Shown here: piece by piece, positions 1-5,370 of the stretch
How positions within the stretch are numbered: position 1 is the first letter of the stretch
How the letters are laid out: every line of letters begins with the position of its first letter
Origin: an uncultured Oscillospiraceae bacterium
GTDB lineage: Bacteria; Bacillota; Clostridia; Oscillospirales; Oscillospiraceae
Direction of reading: 5' to 3'
DNA: 13,880 nucleotides
NCBI GenBank assembly: GCA_910577915.1
Contig: CAJTOM010000067.1
Span: 1-13,880, forward strand
Notes under the pieces: model-generated
The model's input: the letters and a program-made list of their open reading frames with translations, nothing else
The model's database searches: none
Told to the model about the DNA's origin: nothing
Made by a program: the position numbers and the translations under genes

Positions 1-197
1 AAAGTAACCAAAAAATTGCCAAAACCGGAGGTTTTGGATTCCTCATGTTTGATTTGTTTTGCGCCCGTGGCTAGGTCTGGTTGGGCTAAATTAGTACGGG
101 CCGCTTATGGGGCTTCTGCGTCTATTTGGGAGTGTTCTCAGGGTAGTGCCAATACCTGGGGGAACAGACTGCGGTGCCTCTCTAAAATGCACCGCAG
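1..197 (+). repeat. Dispersed intergenic repeat, copy A (left end cut by window)
   Basis: Positions 1-138 resemble 2747-2892 in three blocks. Positions 1-43 match 2747-2789 with few differences. A TTGTTTTGCGCCCG block near 54-67 is followed by AGGTCTG, and a GGCCGCTT...CTTCTGCGTCT...GTGTTCT block ends near 138. The first block holds a perfect 8-bp stem, CCAAAACC (19-26) with GGTTTTGG (30-37), whose 3-base loop differs between copies. After the shared part, TGTTC (133-137) can pair with GAACA (162-166), and a perfect 9-bp stem follows (169-177 with 189-197). The copy starts inside the right arm of a probable GGTTACTTTTT hairpin. It may be a mobile-type intergenic repeat or a structured RNA; the sequence alone does not decide. 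Confidence 0.65.
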
Positions 198-490
198 GAA
201 GGGGTACAGGCTCCTTTTTGAGGATTTAGGCGAATCTGAAATAGGGCGTTCCCCGTTGATGGCTCTGCCCCTTTAAAAGGCCGGCAGGCGGAGTTATTCA
301 AGTACCAAGCCACTAGATCAGAACCCCGTAGGACTTCTTGTTCACGTGGCACCTAATCCATCAAAGATTCCACCCAATCCCCGTAAATCCCCCGCCGAGG
401 CGGCGCGACCCAGGCCGCCGGAAAGCGGCCGGGCCGGTCGTTCGGCCGTAGGCCGAATGACGGCCCCCGGGGAGGCCCCGAGAGGGAGGT

Positions 491-518
491 CTGGAACCCC
501 CGGTTCCAGCGATTTTTT
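491..518 (+). terminator. Rho-independent terminator, plus strand
   Basis: The perfect 8-bp stem CTGGAACC/GGTTCCAG (491-498, 502-509) has a CCC loop. It is followed after three bases by six T residues (513-518). This is a good intrinsic terminator for any plus-strand transcript that enters from the left, such as one covering repeat copy A, and it would protect the convergent regulator gene. Confidence 0.6.
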
Positions 519-548
519 GGTTACTTTTTGTTCGCACAAAAAGTAACC
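519..548. repeat. GGTTACTTTTTG hairpin with TTCGCA loop
   Basis: A perfect 12-bp inverted repeat (519-530 with 537-548) flanks the loop TTCGCA. The T-rich left arm and A-rich right arm would allow it to act as a bidirectional terminator. The same stem type recurs at 2726-2755, and the same loop recurs at 3162-3167 on a different stem. Confidence 0.65.
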
Positions 549-604
549 GCGGGGCGTGGGGCCGTGTAGGCCCCACAAGCTGTAGGGCTGCAACCCAGCT
601 CCCC

Positions 605-623
605 TCGCGCCCGGAGGGCGCGA
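605..623 (-). terminator. Possible 3' hairpin of the regulator gene
   Basis: An 8-bp perfect GC-rich stem (605-612 with 616-623, loop GGA) lies directly after the regulator stop codon at 627-629. No T tract follows on the minus strand, so this is at best a weak intrinsic terminator or an mRNA 3' end stabiliser. Confidence 0.35.
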
Positions 624-626
624 CGC

Positions 627-1385
627 TTACTCTGCCGCCGTTACCCTCACCCCGTGCTCCCGGCAGTACTCCCACGCCTCCTGCGGACACTGCGCGTCCG
701 TAATAACCTCCTCCATGTCGGAAAGCAGCCCATAGGACATGAGGCTGCCGCCGCCGAACTTGCTGGCGTCGGCGAGGAGATACGCCCTCTGGCTCTGGCG
801 GACCGCCAGCTTCTTCAGTTCATATTCAATGTAGGTGGATACGTTCAGCTTCCCATCCGGGGAGATGCCGGATACGCCCATAAAGGCCTTGCCGTAGTGG
901 TAGCGGCCCAGAAATTCCAGCGTGCTCACGTCGGCCACCGAGTTGGTGCGGCGGTTCATGCTGCCGGGCAGGACGATCACCTCCACATTGGGTTTGCTGT
1001 AGGCCTGGGTGACCACGTAGAGGTTGCCGGTGATGACGGTCACGTGCTTGACCGGGTCCAGAAAGTCGATCAGATGCATGGCGGTGGTGCCGGAGTCAAT
1101 AAAAATGATGTCGTTGTCCCCGATCAGCCGCTCCGCCTGGCGGGCAATGGCCCGCTTGGCGTCACAGCGCAGCTCCGTGCGCTGCGTGAACAGAGGAACC
1201 TGCTGGTGCTGCACCACCCGCACGCCGCCATAGATTTTTTCTACCGCCCCGGTCTGCACCAGGTAGGCCACGTCGGAGCGGACGGTGTTCATGGATACGC
1301 CGAAGGCTTGGCGCAGCTCCTCCATGGTGGCGCTCTTCTGCCGGGCGACCAGGGCCTCCATCTGCTTTCTCCGGGAATCCTTCAC
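627..1385 (-). CDS. DeoR-family transcriptional regulator of the inositol cluster
   Basis: The protein is 252 residues, normal for the DeoR family. It has an N-terminal winged helix-turn-helix at about residues 1-55 (FGVSMNTVRSDV, then a TGAVEKIYGGV wing) and a C-terminal sugar-phosphate-sensor domain at about 70-245 with the DSGTT ligand loop (97-101). I chose the GTG at 1383-1385 because a GAAGGAGG site lies upstream at good spacing. An ATG 20 codons further upstream (1443-1445) lies upstream of the predicted -10 box and has no such site. The gene is divergent from the metabolic operon and has its own promoter. Bacillus IolR is also DeoR-family and is released by the IolC product, 5-dehydro-2-deoxygluconate 6-phosphate. 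No iolC is present here, so the effector may differ. That it controls this cluster is inferred from position. Confidence 0.88.
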   Translation of the reverse strand: MKDSRRKQMEALVARQKSATMEELRQAFGVSMNTVRSDVAYLVQTGAVEKIYGGVRVVQHQQVPLFTQRTELRCDAKRAIARQAERLIGDNDIIFIDSGTTAMHLIDFLDPVKHVTVITGNLYVVTQAYSKPNVEVIVLPGSMNRRTNSVADVSTLEFLGRYHYGKAFMGVSGISPDGKLNVSTYIEYELKKLAVRQSQRAYLLADASKFGGGSLMSYGLLSDMEEVITDAQCPQEAWEYCREHGVRVTAAE

Positions 1386-1404
1386 GGGTGGCGCGCCTCC
1401 TTCT

Positions 1405-1421
1405 CCGGAAATACCGGAAAT
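1405..1421. promoter_or_regulatory. Tandem CCGGAAAT repeat, candidate operator
   Basis: CCGGAAAT occurs twice in direct orientation (1405-1412 and 1414-1421) with a 9-base period. It lies between the regulator's -10 box and its start codon. DeoR-type regulators often bind direct repeats, so this could be an autoregulatory operator. No matching copy is obvious beside the plus-strand promoter, which lowers confidence. Confidence 0.3.
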
Positions 1422-1433
1422 TTCGATGGCATT

Positions 1434-1462
1434 ACTATACCGCAATACAAAAAAATTGTCAA
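1434..1462 (-). promoter_or_regulatory. Sigma-70-type promoter of the regulator
   Basis: On the minus strand a perfect -35 box TTGACA (1462-1457) is followed, after exactly 17 bases, by the -10 box TATAGT (1439-1434). Transcription would begin near 1427, about 40 bases before the GTG start of the regulator. Confidence 0.75.
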
Positions 1463-1530
1463 CTGTTTTAGAAAAATTAGCAAGTTATTAATTGGAATGA
1501 TAAAAAATACAAGAGACCTTACATTTCAAA

Positions 1531-1559
1531 TTGACAAACAGGGGAACGAATGCTACAAT
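1531..1559 (+). promoter_or_regulatory. Sigma-70-type promoter of the metabolic operon
   Basis: A perfect -35 box TTGACA (1531-1536), a 17-base spacer and the -10 box TACAAT (1554-1559) form a strong promoter. Transcription would start near 1566, about 55 bases before the first operon gene. Its -35 box is about 70 bp from that of the divergent regulator promoter, so one bound regulator could affect both. Confidence 0.8.
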
Positions 1560-1573
1560 CTCCCTTGTAGAAG

Positions 1574-1606
1574 TGTTTGCACAGAAACAACGAAACTTTT
1601 TGAAAC
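1574..1606. promoter_or_regulatory. GAAAC/TGTTT repeats in the 5' leader, candidate operator
   Basis: GAAAC occurs three times in direct orientation (1584, 1592, 1602). TGTTT (1574-1578) and AAACA (1585-1589) form an inverted pair six bases apart. The cluster lies just downstream of the predicted start of transcription, a position suited to a repressor. Operator function is inferred and not shown by any known consensus. Confidence 0.3.
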
Positions 1607-1619
1607 GGAGGACATTTTC

Positions 1620-2672
1620 ATGGCAAAGGTTAGAGTAGGCGTGGCGGGCTACGGCACCATAGGACAGCGTCTGGCGGACGGTGTGGCCATGCAGGGCGAC
1701 ATGGAGCTGGTGGGCATCGCCGATCTGGCCCCCACCTTGGCCATCCGGGCCCTGCGGGAGAACGACATGGTGGGCGCCAACAATGTCAAGTACAATCTGT
1801 ACCTGGTGGGCGGCGCGGACAAGGGGAAATTTGACGCCCTGGACATCCCTGTGGCCGGCTCCTTTGAAGACCTGTGCGGCAAGGTGGACATCATGCTGGA
1901 CTCCTCCCCCGGCGGCGTGGGCGCCAAGAACAAGGAGCTCTATGAGAAGATGGGCGTGAAGGCCATCTTCCAGGGCGGCGAAAAGAACTCTGTGGCGGAC
2001 GTGTTCTTCCACGGCTACGCCAACTACGAGAAGGGCCTGGGCCAGAACTACCTGAAGCTGACCAGCTGCAACACCACGGGCCTCATCCGCACCGTGGACT
2101 GCCTGGACCGGGCCGTGGGGGTGGAGAAGGTGGCCATCACCATCATCCGCCGGGTGGCGGACCCCGGCGACTACCACCGGGGGCTGACCAACGCCCTCCA
2201 GATCGACAAGGCCCCCAGCCACCAGGCGGTGGACCTGATGACCATCATGCCCCACGTGGAGGCCACCGGCATTCTGGTACATACCCCCGTGACCCATGGG
2301 CACATCATCACCGTCCTGGCTTCCGGCAAGGATGGGAAGAAGATCACCCGCGAGCAGGCGCTGGAGGCCTTCCGGGCCCATCCCCGCATCCGCACCGTCA
2401 CCATTGACGAGGGCTTCCTGGGCAACGCCAGCCTCTTCAAGTACGCCCGGGACCTGGGCAACCGCCGGGGCGATATGTACGAGATCGGCCTCTGGGAGGA
2501 CAGCATTGTGGAGAGCGGCGACGACATCATGTATGCCATCAACATCCCCCAGGAGAGCGTGACCATCCCCGAGACGATGGACGCCATCCGGGCGGCCATG
2601 GAGATGCAGCCCACCCGGGAGAGCGGAACTGCCGAGACCAACAAATACCTGGGCATCGGCAGATTCAAGTAA
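1620..2672 (+). CDS. gap: Archaeal-type (type II) GAPDH homologue; possibly malate-semialdehyde dehydrogenase (phosphorylating)
   Basis: The protein has 350 residues, a little longer than archaeal GAPDH as I recall it. It has an N-terminal Rossmann fold (GYGTIGQRLADG, residues 10-21), the type II motif DSSPGGVGAKNK (94-105), the catalytic Cys150 in SCNTTGL, an RR pair (177-178) and His226/His228 in the C-terminal half. The family oxidises D-glyceraldehyde 3-phosphate to 1,3-bisphosphoglycerate with NAD(P). From memory, two segments near the active site differ from archaeal GAPDHs: RGLTNAL (187-193) for the usual RGPINAI, and PSHQAVD (199-205) for PSHHGPD. These changes and the gene context lead me to suggest D-malate semialdehyde as substrate, giving malyl phosphate; this is inference. 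GGAGG at 1607-1611 fixes the start. It is the first gene after the promoter and is separated from the PGK gene by a repeat-rich gap. Confidence 0.88.
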   Translation: MAKVRVGVAGYGTIGQRLADGVAMQGDMELVGIADLAPTLAIRALRENDMVGANNVKYNLYLVGGADKGKFDALDIPVAGSFEDLCGKVDIMLDSSPGGVGAKNKELYEKMGVKAIFQGGEKNSVADVFFHGYANYEKGLGQNYLKLTSCNTTGLIRTVDCLDRAVGVEKVAITIIRRVADPGDYHRGLTNALQIDKAPSHQAVDLMTIMPHVEATGILVHTPVTHGHIITVLASGKDGKKITREQALEAFRAHPRIRTVTIDEGFLGNASLFKYARDLGNRRGDMYEIGLWEDSIVESGDDIMYAINIPQESVTIPETMDAIRAAMEMQPTRESGTAETNKYLGIGRFK

Positions 2673-2697
2673 GCGGCCTCTCTTCTATGGGGAAGCT

Positions 2698-2755
2698 CCG
2701 GGGCTTGCGCAGCCCCGGGCCCTGCGGTTACTTTTTATACGAATAAAAAGTAACC
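2698..2755 (+). terminator. Tandem hairpins after the GAPDH homologue, possible attenuating terminator
   Basis: A perfect 8-bp GC stem (2698-2705 with 2711-2718) comes first. A perfect 13-bp stem GGTTACTTTTTAT/ATAAAAAGTAACC (2726-2738 with 2743-2755, loop ACGA) follows at once. The GC stem lacks an immediate T tract, but the second hairpin has T-rich and A-rich arms and could stop transcription in either direction. Partial termination would set the first gene apart from those downstream. Confidence 0.45.
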
Positions 2756-3017
2756 AAAAAGTCGCCAAAACCAACGGTTTTGGATTCCTTATTATTGCGG
2801 GGGAGATTGTTTTGCGCCCGAGGTCAGGTCTGTCCTGTCTACATAGGTTCAGGCCGCTTCGCAGGACTTCTGCGTCTGTTTCGGCGTGTTCTAACGGCAG
2901 TCTTCGGGTGACAGCGCCGATGGTGCGGCGGGGCCTCTGTCGTCTGCTGCCGCACGTCTGGCGATGGCGTGCACCGATTGTAGAAGCGGCGCCGCAGCAG
3001 GCACTGCCGTTAGAACA
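2747..3017 (+). repeat. Dispersed intergenic repeat, copy B
   Basis: Positions 2747-2892 resemble 1-138. The perfect CCAAAACC/GGTTTTGG stem is retained (2765-2772 with 2776-2783) but its loop differs (AAC against GGA). The shared part ends in TGTTCT, which here opens a 15-bp perfect inverted repeat (2887-2901 with 3003-3017) enclosing a 101-base interior. That interior includes another perfect 7-bp stem, GTGCGGC/GCCGCAC. In copy A the equivalent TGTTC also pairs downstream. Retained pairing with changed loops suggests selection on RNA or DNA structure. Confidence 0.65.
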
Positions 3018-3119
3018 AACGGTAGACGCCGGAATCCGTGCACCAACGAAGAGACCGAGGCAGAACCAACCCCGGTCCGTCGGAGGGCAAATAAATTACC
3101 CCCGTAGTCAGGAGGATTC

Positions 3120-3140
3120 TTAAGGAACGCAGTTCCTTAA
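3120..3140. repeat. Perfect hairpin with GCA loop
   Basis: TTAAGGAAC (3120-3128) pairs perfectly with GTTCCTTAA (3132-3140) around a GCA triloop. The same triloop closes unrelated stems at 3227-3245 and 10789-10803. Confidence 0.55.
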
Positions 3141-3151
3141 GCGACCTTTTG

Positions 3152-3177
3152 CTTCTTTTCGTTCGCACGAAAAGAAG
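3152..3177. repeat. Perfect hairpin with TTCGCA loop
   Basis: CTTCTTTTCG (3152-3161) pairs perfectly with CGAAAAGAAG (3168-3177) around TTCGCA, the loop also found at 531-536. It is followed by a 7-bp stem at 3182-3188 with 3194-3200. Confidence 0.55.
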
Positions 3178-3226
3178 GCCCTGCCGCCGGCGAGGCGGCA
3201 AGCTCCCGTTCAGAAGAGAAGAGGAG

Positions 3227-3245
3227 GCGGCCCCGCAGGGGCCGC
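3227..3245 (+). promoter_or_regulatory. GC hairpin abutting the PGK ribosome binding site
   Basis: GCGGCCCC (3227-3234) pairs with GGGGCCGC (3238-3245) around a GCA loop. It directly abuts the AGGAGG ribosome binding site (3246-3251) of the next gene. It could modulate initiation or protect the 5' end of a processed mRNA; that role is inferred. Confidence 0.4.
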
Positions 3246-3256
3246 AGGAGGAAGCT

Positions 3257-4504
3257 ATGCGATTTGGAATCAAGACTCTCGACGACGCCCATGTGGAGGG
3301 CAAAACCGTCCTCTGCCGGGTGGACATCAACCAGCCCGTGGACCGGGAGAAGGGGACCCTCAAGAGCATCAACCGCATCGAGGCCTGCGTCCCCACCATC
3401 CGGGAGCTGTCTGACAAGGGGGCGCGGGTGGTCCTGCTGGCCCACCAGGGCAGTGACATCGAGTATAAAAATTATTACACCACCCGGCCCCACGCCGCGG
3501 TCCTGTCCCGGCTGCTGGACCGGGAGGTCCGGTGGATCGACGACGTGTGCGGCCCCGCCGCCCGGGAGGCTGTCCTGAAGCTGGAGGACGGGCAGATTCT
3601 CCTGCTGGACAACGTCCGCTTCGCAGCGGAGGAGCAGACCCTGTTCGAGATGAAGCTCCGCCTCACCCATGCCCAGCAGGCCAGGACCCAGCTGGTGGAG
3701 AAGCTGTCCCCCCTGGCGGACCTGTACGTCTGCGACGCCTTCGCCGCCGCCCACCGGGACCAGCCCAGCCTGTGCGGCTTCGAGCAGGTGCTGCCCTCCT
3801 ACATGGGGCGGCTGTTCGAGAAGGAGTTCTGCACCGTGTCCCAGGTGATGGAGGCCCCGGACCGGCCCTGCGTGTTCGTGCTGGGCGGGGCGAAGATCTC
3901 CGACGCGTTCCTGATGATGACCACGGTTCTGGAGCGGGGCGTGGCGGACCGGATTCTCACCGGCGGCCTGGTAGGGAACATCTTTCTCACCGCCCTGGGC
4001 CGGGAGATCGGCCGGGGCAGCGTGGACTTTATCATGAAGTCCAACTGCGGCGAGTACATTGAGAAGGCAAAGGAGCTCTATACCCGGTACGGCGAAAAGA
4101 TCGCCCTGCCGGTGGATCTGGCCTGGGCGGCGGACGGCGCGCGGCGGGAGGCGGCCCTGGGCGGCGTCCCGGCGGATATTGCCGCCGTGGACATCGGCGG
4201 GGAGACCGCCAAGGCCTACCGGGAGGCCATTATGAGCGCGAAGACCGTGTTCGTCAACGGCCCCATGGGCGTCTTTGAGCAGGAGGCCAGCGAGGCGGGG
4301 ACCCGTGCGGTCTGGCAGGCTCTGGCGGACACGGAGGCCCATACGGTCCTGGGCGGCGGCGACAGCATCACCGCCACGGAGAAGTACGGCTTGACGGACA
4401 AAATGGGGTATATCTGCACCGGCGGCGGCGCGCTGATCCGGTTCCTGACCGGCGAGGAGCTGCCGGTGGTCAAGGCGCTGCGCTACGGCGCGGGGCTGTG
4501 TTAA
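3257..4504 (+). CDS. pgk: Archaeal-type phosphoglycerate kinase homologue; possibly D-malate kinase acting in the ATP-forming direction
   Basis: The 415-residue protein follows the archaeal PGK pattern: RVDINQP (21-27), AHQG (62-65), DNVRF (118-122), DAFAAAHR (160-167), GGAK (210-213), NGPMGVFE (334-341), GGGDS (366-370) and TGGGA (388-392). PGK moves the acyl phosphate of 1,3-bisphosphoglycerate to ADP. Most substrate-site residues are present (Arg21, Asp23, Asn25, Arg40, His63, Arg121, Arg167). The Arg that follows H-x-G in ordinary PGKs (HLGRP or HQGRP, Arg65 in yeast, which contacts the 3-phosphate) is replaced by Ser66-Asp67. Its loss suggests a substrate without that phosphate, such as malyl phosphate; the function is inferred. 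The ATG at 3257 follows AGGAGG at 3246-3251. An in-frame ATG at 3149 is rejected because the extension runs through hairpin DNA. The split transketolase follows after 20 bases. Confidence 0.9.
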   Translation: MRFGIKTLDDAHVEGKTVLCRVDINQPVDREKGTLKSINRIEACVPTIRELSDKGARVVLLAHQGSDIEYKNYYTTRPHAAVLSRLLDREVRWIDDVCGPAAREAVLKLEDGQILLLDNVRFAAEEQTLFEMKLRLTHAQQARTQLVEKLSPLADLYVCDAFAAAHRDQPSLCGFEQVLPSYMGRLFEKEFCTVSQVMEAPDRPCVFVLGGAKISDAFLMMTTVLERGVADRILTGGLVGNIFLTALGREIGRGSVDFIMKSNCGEYIEKAKELYTRYGEKIALPVDLAWAADGARREAALGGVPADIAAVDIGGETAKAYREAIMSAKTVFVNGPMGVFEQEASEAGTRAVWQALADTEAHTVLGGGDSITATEKYGLTDKMGYICTGGGALIRFLTGEELPVVKALRYGAGLC

Positions 4505-4524
4505 GAATGGAGAGGTGACACAAC

Positions 4525-5367
4525 ATGGAAGCAGCAACAAAAAAGCAACTGCAGGCGCTGGCCGTGCGCATCCGCATGGCGGCGCTGGAGGCCATCCACT
4601 CCCTGGGCTCCGGCCATCTGGGCGGGGCGCTGAGCATCGCCGACGTGCTGGCGGCGCTGTACGGCGGCGAGATGAAGGTGGATGTGAACAACCCCAAGTG
4701 GCCGGAGCGGGACAAGCTGGTCTGCTCCAAGGGCCACGCCGGCCCGGCGGTGTACGGCACCCTGGCGGTGAAGGGCTATTTCCCCTATGAGGAGCTCAAG
4801 ACCCTCAACCGCCCCGGCACCCGGCTGCCCAGCCACTGTGACCGGAACAAGACCCCCGGCGTGGACATGACAACCGGCTCCTTGGGGCAGGGCACGTCCC
4901 TGGCCTGCGGCATGGCTCTGGGCGACCGCCTCAAGGGCCGGGACGCCCGGACGTTCCTCATCGTGGGCGACGGGGAGTCCAACGAGGGACAGGTGTGGGA
5001 GGCCATGGCCTTCGCCGCCGCCAAGGGGCTGGACAACCTGGTGGTCCTGCTGGACTGGAACAAGCGGCAGCTGGACGGCTGGACGGAGGACGTGTACCCC
5101 ATGGGGGACTACGTGGCCAAGTTCGAGGCCTTCGGCTTTGACACCGTGAAGGTGGACGGCAACGACGTGGAGGCGGTGGCCCAGGCCCTGGAGCGCACCC
5201 GCCGGAGAGGCGGAAAGCCCTACGCCATTGTGCTGGACACCGTGAAGGGCGCGGGGATCCAGGAGGTGGCGGACACCGCTATGAACCACAGCATCCCCGT
5301 CAGCGACGAGCAGTTTGAGAGATGGACCGCCCAGCTCAAAGCGGAGCTGGAAGGGCTGGAGGGCTGA
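4525..5367 (+). CDS. tkt: Split transketolase, N-terminal (ThDP-binding) subunit
   Basis: The 280-residue protein is the N-terminal half of a two-subunit transketolase. Visible elements are His31 in GSGHLGGALS, His71 in KGHAGP, His104 in PSHCD, SLGQG (119-123), the thiamine-diphosphate motif starting at GDGESNEGQ (148-156) and ending at Asn179, and His255 in MNHS. These histidines match the usual active-site set of transketolase. The enzyme moves a two-carbon ketol unit from a ketose to an aldose. Here I propose 5-dehydro-2-deoxy-D-gluconate as donor, an inference from neighbours and stereochemistry. AGAGGTGA upstream supports the ATG at 4525. The C-terminal partner begins 3 bases after the stop, so the two are almost certainly co-translated. 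Pentose-phosphate function is the alternative. Confidence 0.92.
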   Translation: MEAATKKQLQALAVRIRMAALEAIHSLGSGHLGGALSIADVLAALYGGEMKVDVNNPKWPERDKLVCSKGHAGPAVYGTLAVKGYFPYEELKTLNRPGTRLPSHCDRNKTPGVDMTTGSLGQGTSLACGMALGDRLKGRDARTFLIVGDGESNEGQVWEAMAFAAAKGLDNLVVLLDWNKRQLDGWTEDVYPMGDYVAKFEAFGFDTVKVDGNDVEAVAQALERTRRRGGKPYAIVLDTVKGAGIQEVADTAMNHSIPVSDEQFERWTAQLKAELEGLEG

Positions 5368-5370
5368 GCG

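Larger units (their letters stand above)
198..626. other. Gene-free, hairpin-rich intergenic region
   Basis: I see no supportable gene here. Positions 198-375 are featureless apart from being continuous with the repeat copy. From about 380 onward the DNA is a close series of inverted repeats: 437-447 with 451-461 (one wobble pair), 491-498 with 502-509, 519-530 with 537-548, 556-563 with 569-576, and 605-612 with 616-623. The region lies beyond the 3' end of the regulator. It probably acts as a transcription barrier or holds decayed repeats. Confidence 0.5.
2673..3256. other. 584-bp gene-free gap filled with repeats and hairpins
   Basis: This gap between the GAPDH and PGK homologues holds a GC-rich hairpin, a GGTTACTTTTT hairpin, repeat copy B and four more hairpins. 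No open frame in it resembles a protein I know. It may reduce read-through from the first gene to the rest of the operon, or carry an additional promoter, but I see no clear -35/-10 pair. Confidence 0.6.

Noticed and set aside
16..276. Plus-strand open frame of 86 codons near the left end
   Set aside because: It lies within the dispersed repeat, has no ribosome binding site, and the matching part of copy B does not keep the frame open. Repeat conservation, not coding, explains it.
654..1619. In-frame upstream extension of the GAPDH homologue
   Set aside because: This stretch is antisense to the regulator gene and runs through both promoters. The ATG at 1620 has the ribosome binding site and begins the family's N-terminus.
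2812..3123. Plus-strand open frame of 103 codons between the GAPDH and PGK genes
   Set aside because: It lies across repeat copy B and its inverted repeats, with an arginine-rich low-complexity translation and no protein resemblance.
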